Source of the DNA: Mesobacterium_A sp034670065
GTDB taxonomy: Bacteria; Pseudomonadota; Alphaproteobacteria; Rhodobacterales; Rhodobacteraceae
Assembly: GCA_034670065.1 (NCBI GenBank)
Contig: JAXMOG010000003.1
Coordinates: 1-64,000, forward strand
Direction of reading: 5' to 3'
DNA length: 64,000 bases
Part shown: positions 1 to 8,148 of the stretch, in pieces
How the letters are laid out: the number at the start of each line of letters is the position of its first letter
Numbering within the stretch: position 1 is the first letter of the stretch
Translations under genes and position numbers: made by a program
Notes under the pieces: generated by a model
Told to the model about the DNA's origin: nothing
What the model saw: only the letters and a program-made list of their open reading frames with translations
Database searches by the model: none

Positions 1-278
1 GCATCTACTGCTATGTCACCCTGATGAACGGGGTGGAGCCCAGCGATGAGCTCTACAAAGAGCTGCGCACCTGGGTCCGCACCGAAATCGGCCCCATCGC
101 CAGCCCCGACCTGATCCAATGGGCCCCCGGCCTGCCTAAGACCCGATCAGGCAAGATCATGCGCCGCATCCTGCGCAAAATCGCCGAAAACGACTACGGC
201 GCCCTGGGGGACACATCCACACTCGCCGACCCTTCCGTCGTCGATGACCTCATCCAAAACCGCATGAATAAGGCGTGA
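1..278 (+). CDS. acs: acetyl-CoA synthetase, C-terminal end (5' end outside window)
   Basis: This is the last ~92 codons of an AMP-forming acetyl-CoA synthetase, which activates acetate with ATP and CoA to acetyl-CoA, AMP and PPi in the cytoplasm. The reading frame is open from the left edge. The visible part carries the C-terminal-lid signature PKTRSGKIMRR, whose lysine is the catalytic residue acetylated in Acs regulation. An adenylate kinase follows within 12 bp and an acetate-type symporter lies just beyond, so an acetate assimilation unit is likely. The 3' location of this motif and the short tail fit Acs better than other acyl-CoA ligases, but the diagnostic N-terminal half is not visible. 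Confidence 0.9.
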   Translation, partial: IYCYVTLMNGVEPSDELYKELRTWVRTEIGPIASPDLIQWAPGLPKTRSGKIMRRILRKIAENDYGALGDTSTLADPSVVDDLIQNRMNKA

Positions 279-289
279 GGGGCAGCGAT

Positions 290-976
290 ATGGACGATAT
301 TTCAACCATCACCACCGCCCCGGTTCTGATCCTTCTTGGCCCCCCTGGGGCCGGGAAAGGCACGCAAGCGCGGATGCTGGAAGACACGTTTGGCCTGATC
401 CAGTTGTCGACAGGCGATCTGCTGCGCGAAGCGGTTGCGGCGGGCACAGACGCCGGCAAACAAGCCAAGGCCGTTATGGAAGCGGGCGATTTGGTATCAG
501 ATGACATTGTCATCGCCATTCTGCGCGACCGTCTGGCCGCGCCGGATACGGGCAAAGGTGTGATCCTGGACGGGTTCCCGCGCACCACAGTGCAAGCCCA
601 AGCCCTGGACAAGCTGCTGGTGGAAAGCGGTCAAAAGATCAACGCCGCAATCAGCCTGGATGTGGATGACGCCGCCATGGTGACCCGGATTTCCGGCCGC
701 TATACCTGTGGCGACTGCGGCGAAGGCTATCATGACACGTTCAAACAGCCTGAAACGGTCGGCGTTTGTGACAAATGCAACAGCACCAACTTCAAGCGCC
801 GCGCGGATGACAATGCTGAAACTGTCGCCAGCCGTCTGGAAGCCTACCACGCCCAGACCGCACCGCTGATTGAATATTACCAGAACAAGGGGGCCCTGCA
901 GCGCATCAACGCGATGGGCGCCATTGAGGATATCGCCGCCGGGCTAGGCGCGATTGTCCGGCAGGCGGTGTCTTAA
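290..976 (+). CDS. adk: adenylate kinase with zinc-type LID
   Basis: A 228-residue cytoplasmic adenylate kinase (ATP + AMP to 2 ADP). The P-loop GPPGAGKGTQ lies near residue 20, the AMP-binding LDGFPRT segment follows, and the LID holds two CxxC pairs (CGDC and CDKC), typical of the zinc-stabilised long form. An upstream in-frame GTG at 275 is possible, but GAGGGG sits at a good distance before the ATG at 290, so I use 290. It lies immediately after acs. Since Acs generates AMP, this copy probably recycles AMP during growth on acetate. A second adk in the ribosomal protein cluster is usual in this family but cannot be checked here. Confidence 0.95.
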   Translation: MDDISTITTAPVLILLGPPGAGKGTQARMLEDTFGLIQLSTGDLLREAVAAGTDAGKQAKAVMEAGDLVSDDIVIAILRDRLAAPDTGKGVILDGFPRTTVQAQALDKLLVESGQKINAAISLDVDDAAMVTRISGRYTCGDCGEGYHDTFKQPETVGVCDKCNSTNFKRRADDNAETVASRLEAYHAQTAPLIEYYQNKGALQRINAMGAIEDIAAGLGAIVRQAVS

Positions 977-1031
977 CACACCGTATTTTCGCGCCTCCCA
1001 AGGGGGCATTCAAGGGAGAGGAGTCACCGCT

Positions 1032-1298
1032 ATGGCGGATCAACAACCGCAAGATGACACAGCCTATTGGGCAGCCAATGTGCGCATCATCATCATCAGT
1101 CTGATTATCTGGGCTATCGTTTCATTCGGCTTCGGCATTCTGCTGCGTCCGGCCTTGTCGGGGATCGCCGTCGGCGGCACCGACCTGGGGTTCTGGTTCG
1201 CACAGCAAGGCTCGATCATCGTCTTCCTGGCGCTGATCTTCTTTTACGCCTGGCGCATGAACAAGCTCGACCGTGAACACGGCGTCGAGGAGGAATAA
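1032..1298 (+). CDS. DUF4212 small subunit of sodium/solute symporter
   Basis: An 88-residue membrane protein with two hydrophobic helices (about residues 17-40 and 55-75) and a charged tail ending in EEE. It matches the DUF4212 family, found just before SSS-family symporters of the VC_2705 type; here the symporter starts 5 bp after its stop. The start at 1032 follows a GGGAGAGGAG Shine-Dalgarno stretch; a longer reading from 954 overlaps adk and has no such signal. It probably forms a complex with, or stabilises, the large subunit. No catalytic residues are expected. Confidence 0.9.
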   Translation: MADQQPQDDTAYWAANVRIIIISLIIWAIVSFGFGILLRPALSGIAVGGTDLGFWFAQQGSIIVFLALIFFYAWRMNKLDREHGVEEE

Positions 1299-1303
1299 GA
1301 ACA

Positions 1304-3088
1304 ATGGATCAGTTTACCATTAACTTGCTGTTTGTAGGGGCTTCCTTTGCGCTCTACATCGGCATCGCGATCTGGGCTCGCGCGGGCTCCACATCGGAAT
1401 TCTACGCGGCTGGACGCGGGGTTCACCCCGTCACCAACGGTATGGCCACCGCGGCTGACTGGATGTCGGCAGCGTCCTTCATCTCTATGGCCGGTCTGAT
1501 CGCCTTTACCGGCTATGACAACTCCAGCTTCCTTATGGGCTGGACCGGCGGCTATGTTCTGCTGGCCCTGTTGCTGGCGCCATATCTGCGGAAATTCGGC
1601 AAGTTCACCGTATCCGAGTTTATCGGGGACCGGTTCTACAGCCCCACCGCACGGATCGTGGCTGTGATCTGCCTGATCGTCGCCTCCACCACCTACGTGA
1701 TCGGTCAGATGACCGGCGTTGGCGTGGCCTTTGGCCGCTTTCTGGAAGTCAGCAACACCACCGGTCTGCTGATCGGCGCATGTGTTGTGTTTGCCTACGC
1801 CGTGTTTGGCGGCATGAAAGGTGTGACCTACACCCAAGTGGCACAGTACTGTGTGCTGATCTTGGCCTACACCATTCCGGCGATCTTCATCTCGTTGCAA
1901 CTGACAGGCAACCCAATCCCGGCCCTTGGCCTGTTTGGGGATCACGTTGCGTCGGGTGAGCCGCTGTTGGCCAAGCTGGATGCCATTGTGGCCGAGTTGG
2001 GCTTTAACGAATATACCGCGCACCACGCTGACACGCTGAACATGGTTCTGTTCACCTTGTCACTGATGATCGGTACTGCTGGTCTGCCTCACGTCATCAT
2101 GCGTTTCTTCACGGTTCCCCGTGTGGCCGACGCACGTTGGTCTGCTGGTTGGGCGCTGGTGTTCATTGCGTTGCTGTATCTGACCGCCCCGGCTGTTGGT
2201 GCGATGGCCCGCCTGAACATCACCGACATGATGTGGCCTAACGGCACAAGTGGCGAAGCTGTTTCGGTCGAACAGATCGAAAACGAGCCGCGCTACGACT
2301 GGATGGCAACCTGGCAGAAAACCGGTTTGCTGGGCTGGGAAGACAAGAACGGCGACGGCAAAATCCAGTACTACAACGACAAGAACGCTGACATGCAGGC
2401 GAAAGCTGCGGAAAAAGGCTGGGCCGGCAACGAGCTGACCAACTTCAACCGTGACATTCTGGTGCTGGCCAACCCCGAAATCGCCAACTTGCCCAGCTGG
2501 GTGATTGGTCTGGTGGCGGCGGGCGGTCTGGCTGCGGCGCTGTCCACAGCGGCTGGTCTGTTGCTTGCCATTTCCTCGGCTGTTTCACACGATCTGATCA
2601 AGGGTTCGATCAACCCAGGCATCAGTGAAAAGGGTGAATTGCTGTCGGCACGTATCGCGATGGGTGTCGCCATTGCCGTTGCGACATATCTGGGTCTGAA
2701 TCCTCCGGGATTTGCGGCACAGACTGTGGCCCTGGCCTTTGGTCTGGCAGCAGCGTCGATCTTCCCGGCGTTGATGATGGGTATCTTCTCAACCAAGATC
2801 AACAATACGGGCGCTGTGGCCGGTATGCTGGCAGGTCTGACAGTTACGCTGATCTACATCTTCCTGCACAAGGGTTGGTTCTTCATCCCTGACACGAACA
2901 GCTTCACCGATGCTGATCCGCTGTTGGGCACCATCAAGTCGACATCGTTCGGCGCGGTTGGCGCAGCCATCAACTTCATCGTGGCCTATGTTGTAGCCAG
3001 CATGACCAAGGAAACTCCGCAAGAGATCAAAGACTTGGTCGAAAGCGTACGCGTTCCTCGGGGCGCAGGCGCTGCGCAGGATCACTAA
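1304..3088 (+). CDS. sodium/solute symporter, acetate (ActP-like) type
   Basis: A 594-residue inner-membrane protein of the SSS (sodium:solute symporter) family with about 13 hydrophobic helices. Family hallmarks are visible: the N-terminal FYAAGRGVHPVTNGMATAADWMSAASF region and the AAALSTAAGLLLAISSAVSHD segment near residues 408-428. A hydrophilic loop of about 70 residues (~320-390) is typical of the VC_2705 subgroup that pairs with DUF4212. Proximity to acs points to acetate or another short monocarboxylate as substrate; this is inferred from context, not from binding residues. A strong intrinsic terminator lies between it and the next gene. Confidence 0.9.
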   Translation: MDQFTINLLFVGASFALYIGIAIWARAGSTSEFYAAGRGVHPVTNGMATAADWMSAASFISMAGLIAFTGYDNSSFLMGWTGGYVLLALLLAPYLRKFGKFTVSEFIGDRFYSPTARIVAVICLIVASTTYVIGQMTGVGVAFGRFLEVSNTTGLLIGACVVFAYAVFGGMKGVTYTQVAQYCVLILAYTIPAIFISLQLTGNPIPALGLFGDHVASGEPLLAKLDAIVAELGFNEYTAHHADTLNMVLFTLSLMIGTAGLPHVIMRFFTVPRVADARWSAGWALVFIALLYLTAPAVGAMARLNITDMMWPNGTSGEAVSVEQIENEPRYDWMATWQKTGLLGWEDKNGDGKIQYYNDKNADMQAKAAEKGWAGNELTNFNRDILVLANPEIANLPSWVIGLVAAGGLAAALSTAAGLLLAISSAVSHDLIKGSINPGISEKGELLSARIAMGVAIAVATYLGLNPPGFAAQTVALAFGLAAASIFPALMMGIFSTKINNTGAVAGMLAGLTVTLIYIFLHKGWFFIPDTNSFTDADPLLGTIKSTSFGAVGAAINFIVAYVVASMTKETPQEIKDLVESVRVPRGAGAAQDH

Positions 3089-3135
3089 GATGCTTATGGC
3101 GGGCTGCCCATGCGACGGCCCGCCCCTTTGAATCC

Positions 3136-3173
3136 ACGTCCCGCCCGAGCCATGCTTTGGGCGGGACGTTTTA
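3136..3173 (+). terminator. intrinsic terminator between symporter and CBS gene
   Basis: An 11-bp perfect GC-rich stem (3136-3146 with 3159-3169), a 12-nt loop and a following T run. A weaker 7-bp hairpin (3098-3104 with 3118-3124) lies just before it. The T run ends about 15 nt before the next start codon. Confidence 0.85.
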
Positions 3174-3187
3174 TATAAGAGGCCGCC

Positions 3188-5011
3188 ATGCCGATCACCC
3201 AAGAAGAAATGCGCCACTTTCTAATGGGCGTGCACCCCTATGACGCACTGGACCATGACGTTCTGGAACAGTTGCTCTTGGTCTTTCAACCGCGCGTGGT
3301 TCCCGCTGGCACCACGTTGTTTGTGCCCGGTGATCCGTTGGAAGGGCTGTTTCTGATCTACGCTGGCGAAATTGAAATGCGTGATCGGCACGATGTTCCG
3401 CTGGCCCTGCTGGGGCCACGCAACTCTGTCGGCAAGCGCACTATCCTGCGCGAAAATGAGGCCGATACCACCGCCAAGGCGGTGTCCGACAGTGTGGTAT
3501 TGCTACTGCCGCGCCCGGCCTTCTTGGCCCTGATCAAATCTGAACCTGCCGCTGGCCGCTATTTCGACCGCAGTATTCAAGACAAGCCGCAAAAGTCCGA
3601 TCTGTCCACCACCCGTGTGGAAACCCTGATGGCGCGCGAACCACTGACCTGCGCCCTTGGCACCACGGTCCAGAACGCAGCAGCGATGATGCGGGACCGT
3701 CGTGTGTCATCCATATGCGTTACCGTGAATGACGCGCTGAAGGGCATCGCCACGATCCGTGATCTGTCAAACAAAGTGGTTGCTGGCACCCTGCCTTTTG
3801 ACACACCGCTGGAACAGGTGATGACACCCGATCCCGTCACCCTGCCCCCATCTGCGCTTGGCTCTGACGTGCTGCACCTGATGATGGAGCGCCGTATCGG
3901 CCATGTGCCGATCTGCGACGGCCAAACATTGGTTGGCATTGTCAGCCAAACAGACCTGACCCGGTTCCAGGCCATCAGTTCGGCCGAGCTGGTCTCAGAA
4001 GTGGCCCACGCGGAAACGGCCGAGGAATTGGCCGCCGTCACCGCCCGCATTCCCCGGCTGTTGGTTCAGTTGGTGGCAAATGGAAACCGGCATGAGATTG
4101 TCACCCGCCTGATCACCGACATTGCCGACACCTGCACCCGGCGATTGCTGGCCTTGGCCGAAGCAAAGCTGGGCCCGGCCCCCGTGCCATACCTGTGGTT
4201 GGCCTGCGGCAGTCAGGGACGGCAGGAACAGACCGGCGTCAGCGACCAAGACAATTGTCTGGTCCTGTCCGATGACGTGACAGACGCCCAGATGAGCTAT
4301 TTCGCCGACATGGCAAAATTCGTGTGCGACGGGCTGAACACATGCGGCTATGTCTATTGTCCGGGTGACATGATGGCCACAAACCCGCGCTGGTGCCAAC
4401 CTGTGAAGGTGTGGCGCAGCTATTTTGACAAATGGATCAACACCCCGGATTCCGAAGCACAGATGCTGGCCAGCGTGATGTTTGACCTGCGCCCGATTGG
4501 CGGAACGGTTGCGCTGTTTGAATCCCTGCAAGAAGACACGCTGGCGGCGGCGTCAAAGAACTCGATCTTTGTGTCGCATATGATTTCCAATTCGCTAAAA
4601 CACACCCCGCCTTTGGGCTTGCTACGTGGCTTTGCGACGGTCCGATCAGGCGAGCACAAAAACCAGCTGGATCTGAAACACAACGGTGTCGTGCCGGTGG
4701 TTGATTTGGGCCGGGTCTATGCCTTGCAAGGGCGACTGGACGTTGTGAATACCCGCGCACGGCTGGAGGCAGCACAAAGCGCTGGCGTGCTGTCGGCCTC
4801 TGGCGGACGGGATTTGCTTGACGCCTATGACCTGATCGCAGAAACGCGACTGGAGCATCAAGCCAGCCAGATAAAACAAGGGTTGGCACCGGGAAACCAT
4901 CTGGCGCCTTCGGATTTGTCTGACTTTGACCGAGGTCATCTGCGTGATGCCTTTGTTGTAGTTAAGTCAATGCAATCGGCAGTGGGACACGGACGCGGCA
5001 TACTAAGCTGA
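3188..5011 (+). CDS. cNMP-binding / CBS / DUF294 nucleotidyltransferase protein
   Basis: A 607-residue cytoplasmic regulator. Order of parts: a cyclic-nucleotide-binding-like beta barrel (~20-130), a CBS pair (~145-265; LMAREPLTC and VMTPDPVTL mark its two halves), a DUF294 nucleotidyltransferase domain (~280-430) with G341-S342 and the D353/D355 metal pair of the NTase superfamily, then the DUF294 C-terminal domain. GlnD-type uridylyltransferases share the NTase motif, so it may modify a partner or make a nucleotide product; the substrate is unknown. It sits after an acetate-type symporter and before a membrane protein and an exonuclease. The start follows AAGAGG. CBS and cNMP parts suggest control by adenine nucleotides. 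Confidence 0.9.
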   Translation: MPITQEEMRHFLMGVHPYDALDHDVLEQLLLVFQPRVVPAGTTLFVPGDPLEGLFLIYAGEIEMRDRHDVPLALLGPRNSVGKRTILRENEADTTAKAVSDSVVLLLPRPAFLALIKSEPAAGRYFDRSIQDKPQKSDLSTTRVETLMAREPLTCALGTTVQNAAAMMRDRRVSSICVTVNDALKGIATIRDLSNKVVAGTLPFDTPLEQVMTPDPVTLPPSALGSDVLHLMMERRIGHVPICDGQTLVGIVSQTDLTRFQAISSAELVSEVAHAETAEELAAVTARIPRLLVQLVANGNRHEIVTRLITDIADTCTRRLLALAEAKLGPAPVPYLWLACGSQGRQEQTGVSDQDNCLVLSDDVTDAQMSYFADMAKFVCDGLNTCGYVYCPGDMMATNPRWCQPVKVWRSYFDKWINTPDSEAQMLASVMFDLRPIGGTVALFESLQEDTLAAASKNSIFVSHMISNSLKHTPPLGLLRGFATVRSGEHKNQLDLKHNGVVPVVDLGRVYALQGRLDVVNTRARLEAAQSAGVLSASGGRDLLDAYDLIAETRLEHQASQIKQGLAPGNHLAPSDLSDFDRGHLRDAFVVVKSMQSAVGHGRGILS

Positions 5012-5021
5012 CAGAGTACGA

Positions 5022-5045
5022 CCGAACCAATGGAGGTTGGTTCGG
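5022..5045 (+). other. perfect RNA hairpin before a ribosome-binding site
   Basis: A perfect 9-bp inverted repeat (5022-5030 with 5037-5045) around a 6-nt loop fills much of the 53-bp gap before the next gene. No T run follows, so it is not a standard terminator. The GGGAGG ribosome-binding site at about 5050 begins just after the stem, so it could affect translation or mRNA processing. Confidence 0.5.
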
Positions 5046-5064
5046 AATTGGGAGGAAAACACGA

Positions 5065-5565
5065 ATGTTCTTTGAACTTGTGGCCACGATTGTCGCCGGC
5101 TTGGCCGGTGCGGGCGTGATGATGGCGCTGAACCGCCTGACCGGAAACCGCCTGCCACGCTGGCTGATCCCTGTCGCAGCGGGGGCTGCGATGCTGTTTG
5201 CCACCATCGCCAGCGAATACAGCTGGTATGGGCGCACCCGTGACAACCTGCCTGACGGGCTGCAGGTGGTGCATGCCGTTGAAAACCGGGCACTCTACCG
5301 CCCCTGGACATATGTTGTGCCCTATATTGCCCGGTTCATGGCATTGGATACCGGCGCGGTGCGTATCAACAGCCAAGATCAGGCGGTGCGATTGGTTGAT
5401 CTGTATCTCTATGGTCGCTGGCGCCGCATTCAGGCACTGCAAGTCATGGTCAATTGCGAAACTGGCCAACGAGCGGACCCGATGGAATCCACCGGTGGAA
5501 CAGAAACAGTCTGGCGTGATACGGATGCGGATGATCCCATCGTAACCGCAACCTGCAAGGACTGA
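5065..5565 (+). CDS. small membrane-anchored protein of the symporter cluster, function unknown
   Basis: A 166-residue protein I do not recognise beyond its position. Two hydrophobic helices (about residues 4-22 and 33-50) are followed by a ~110-residue soluble part, probably periplasmic, with two cysteines (in VNCETG and at the tail TATCKD). The strong GGGAGG site and a 4-bp gap to the next gene show that it belongs with the exonuclease downstream. No enzyme motif is visible. It could be an adaptor for the neighbouring exonuclease or nucleotidyltransferase protein. Confidence 0.75.
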   Translation: MFFELVATIVAGLAGAGVMMALNRLTGNRLPRWLIPVAAGAAMLFATIASEYSWYGRTRDNLPDGLQVVHAVENRALYRPWTYVVPYIARFMALDTGAVRINSQDQAVRLVDLYLYGRWRRIQALQVMVNCETGQRADPMESTGGTETVWRDTDADDPIVTATCKD

Positions 5566-5569
5566 TGCT

Positions 5570-6979
5570 ATGCTGACAAAGCTTTCCCTGCGCGCCCGTA
5601 TATTTTTGTTCTTCTGCCTCTTGGCCTTGGGCGGTGTTGCGGCAGCCAGCGTCGCTTTGTATCTGGGACATACCCGCGCCCTGCAAACCGACATCACCAA
5701 CGGATTTGTGTTCGCCGCCATCCTGTCGTGTTTCCTGATCGTGGCGATCACGGCAGGCATTTGGTTGTTGTTTGATGAAAACGTCGCCAAACCCATCGAA
5801 CGTTTGGCCGCAGATATGCGCGCGCGCGCCCATGCTGGCGTGGATACCGCGGTTGAGACACACACCGCCCGCTATCTGGGTGATCTGGCCCCGGCAGCGG
5901 ATGCTGTCACTCGCAAACTCAGCGACAGCGCCATGTCCACGGCTCAGTCCATAGCCACAGAAACCGCCCGCCTGAATGATGAGAAAACCCGCCTGACAGC
6001 CTTGCTGACAGAAATCCCTGTGGCTGTTTTGTTGGTGAACGAGCGGGATCAGATCGTTCTGTACGATGGGCAGGCCGCCGAAGTGTTAAGCCAAATCCAC
6101 GTTCCCCGGCTGAATGCCAATGTCTATGACTATTTCCTGCGCAACGGTCTGGATGAAGCGCGCAGTCGCGTGCGCAAGACCGGCAAGGAAACCCGGTTTA
6201 CCGCCCATAGCGCCGATGGCCGTCAAAGCTATGAAGCCCGGCTAAAACCTATGGATGGGGGCGGCTACATGATGATCATTGATGATTCCAAAGCCGAAAT
6301 CGCACCTGATGCGGCCCGTCCATTGGTCTATGATTTTGATCTGATGAACCCCGCCGCCGCCGAGCGGATCGAAGACCGTCCGTTGCAAGATCTGATCTAT
6401 TCCGTGTTTGACACCGAAACCACCGGCCTGCTGCCGCACAAGGACGAAGTTGTTCAACTGGGCGCGGTTCGTGTGGTTGGCGGGCGGATTGTACCGGGCG
6501 AGGTGATGGACGAATTGGTGGATCCCGGCTGCCCGATCCCACCGTCCTCCACAAAAGTGCACAAGGTGACCAACGCAATGGTGGCCGGCAAACCCAATAT
6601 CGTTACCATCTCACAGCGGTTCCATGTCTTTTCCAAAGATGCGGTGATCGTGGCCCATAACGCCCCGTTCGATATGGCGTTTCTGCGCCGCCACGCCCCA
6701 CGGGCCGACCTGGATTGGACCAACCCCGTTCTAGATACGGTTCTGCTGTCCGCCGTGGTTTTTGGCGCCTCGCAAACGCATACGTTGGACGCGCTGTGCC
6801 AGCGGTTGGGTGTGACCATTCCCATGCATCTACGCCACACTGCACTTGGTGATGCACAGGCCACGGCCGAGGTTCTGGTCAAGCTGTTGCCGATGTTGGA
6901 TGGTATGGGGCTGCACAGCTTTGGGGACGTGGTGGCCGAAACCAAAAAGCATGGCAGACTGCTAGAAGACCTGAACTGA
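5570..6979 (+). CDS. membrane-anchored sensor-like DnaQ-family 3'-5' exonuclease
   Basis: A 469-residue protein with an unusual layout: two N-terminal transmembrane helices (~9-30 and ~43-66), a HAMP-like linker and coiled region (~70-150), a PAS-like segment (~150-245; LLVNERDQIVLYDG), then a DEDDh exonuclease domain. The catalytic set is complete: D281, E283, D368, H423, D428. The N-terminal half resembles a histidine-kinase sensor scaffold, but the kinase is replaced by the exonuclease. It lacks the polymerase-binding features needed to call it the replicative epsilon subunit. The substrate may be a small RNA, an oligonucleotide or a nucleotide made by the upstream NTase protein; this is inference. 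Confidence 0.88.
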   Translation: MLTKLSLRARIFLFFCLLALGGVAAASVALYLGHTRALQTDITNGFVFAAILSCFLIVAITAGIWLLFDENVAKPIERLAADMRARAHAGVDTAVETHTARYLGDLAPAADAVTRKLSDSAMSTAQSIATETARLNDEKTRLTALLTEIPVAVLLVNERDQIVLYDGQAAEVLSQIHVPRLNANVYDYFLRNGLDEARSRVRKTGKETRFTAHSADGRQSYEARLKPMDGGGYMMIIDDSKAEIAPDAARPLVYDFDLMNPAAAERIEDRPLQDLIYSVFDTETTGLLPHKDEVVQLGAVRVVGGRIVPGEVMDELVDPGCPIPPSSTKVHKVTNAMVAGKPNIVTISQRFHVFSKDAVIVAHNAPFDMAFLRRHAPRADLDWTNPVLDTVLLSAVVFGASQTHTLDALCQRLGVTIPMHLRHTALGDAQATAEVLVKLLPMLDGMGLHSFGDVVAETKKHGRLLEDLN

Positions 6980-6999
6980 GCGCCTGCCGCCGTCCTTAC

Positions 7000-8148
7000 T
7001 CAAAAAACGGCAACGCCACCCTGCCAAACCTGCGCAACGTGATATGCCGGGTCCAGCAGCACGAAATCCGCTGCGGCGCCCGCTGTCAACGCGCCCAGAC
7101 GCCCTGTTTGGCCAATCACCCGTGCCGGAATTGACGTGGCCATCGCCAAGGCCTGTTCCATTGTCAGGCCCATCTGCTGAACGCAAATCTGGATCGCGCG
7201 TGCCAACGGCAGGTCCGCACCAGCCAATGTGCCGTCCGCCAAGGTCAAACGCCCGTCTTTCCGATCAATCCAGCGGTCATTCAGTGTGAACCCATCCAAA
7301 TCCGTGCCCGCCACAGCCATCGCATCGCTGACCAGATAGGCTTGCCCCGGCCCGGCCTTGGCCCGCAATGCCAGCGCAAGCGTGGCCGGATGCACATGGT
7401 GCCCATCCGCAATCACCCCGACATCCACCGCGCCGCAATACAACGCAGCCCCCACCAAACCGGGTGCACGGCTGCTCAGCGGTGACATGGCATTGAACAG
7501 ATGCGTCGCACAGCGCGCACCGGCCGAAAAACACGCCATCGCGGTGTCAAAATCGCAGTCGCTGTGGCCAAGCGAAACCACCACCCCAGCCGCCACCAAT
7601 TGACTGATCTGTTCAGGCGTCACCGATTCCGGTGCAACGGTTATCTTCAGACAGGGCAAATCCGTGGCAGCCTGACAATAAAGCGCCAGATCATCCTCTG
7701 TCATTGCACGCACATAGCTGGCCTGATGCGCGCCCTTGCGCGCGACAGACAGATGCGGCCCTTCCAGATGCAAACCAACAACCCCGGCATCGCCATGCGC
7801 CACAGCAGACCGCACAGCGTTGATCGCAGCGCGTGTCGTTTCCGGCGTGTCGGTGATCAGTGTTGGTAGGATGGCCGTCGCCCCAAGGCGGGCATGGGCC
7901 TGCGCCATTTGGGCAACGGATGCGCGATCCGGCGCATTGTTCAGCATCACGCCGCCGCCGCCATTCACCTGCAAATCCACGAATCCTGGGCACAGCGTGC
8001 CGGGGCCCAACCGCTGCGGTGGCGTGCCACTGTACTGCGCCTGCGGGACAACCTGCGCCACGCAAGGCCCATCAATGATCAAAACGCAATCATGGTGAAG
8101 GCGCGTGCCATCAAACAGGGACTCGGCAGCAAAGGCCTGTTGCGCCAT
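7000..8148 (-). CDS. nagA: N-acetylglucosamine-6-phosphate deacetylase
   Basis: A 382-residue amidohydrolase that removes acetate from GlcNAc-6-P to give GlcN-6-P in amino-sugar catabolism. Metal and catalytic positions are visible: E129 in LHLEGPH, H195 in GHSD, H216 in ATHLFNAM, and the catalytic D275 in LVSDAM. The N-terminal GFVDLQVNGGGG segment also fits NagA. Its ATG follows directly on the TAA of the upstream kinase gene, so translational coupling is likely. The released acetate could feed the nearby Acs, though those genes are on the other strand. Confidence 0.95.
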   Translation of the reverse strand: MAQQAFAAESLFDGTRLHHDCVLIIDGPCVAQVVPQAQYSGTPPQRLGPGTLCPGFVDLQVNGGGGVMLNNAPDRASVAQMAQAHARLGATAILPTLITDTPETTRAAINAVRSAVAHGDAGVVGLHLEGPHLSVARKGAHQASYVRAMTEDDLALYCQAATDLPCLKITVAPESVTPEQISQLVAAGVVVSLGHSDCDFDTAMACFSAGARCATHLFNAMSPLSSRAPGLVGAALYCGAVDVGVIADGHHVHPATLALALRAKAGPGQAYLVSDAMAVAGTDLDGFTLNDRWIDRKDGRLTLADGTLAGADLPLARAIQICVQQMGLTMEQALAMATSIPARVIGQTGRLGALTAGAAADFVLLDPAYHVAQVWQGGVAVF

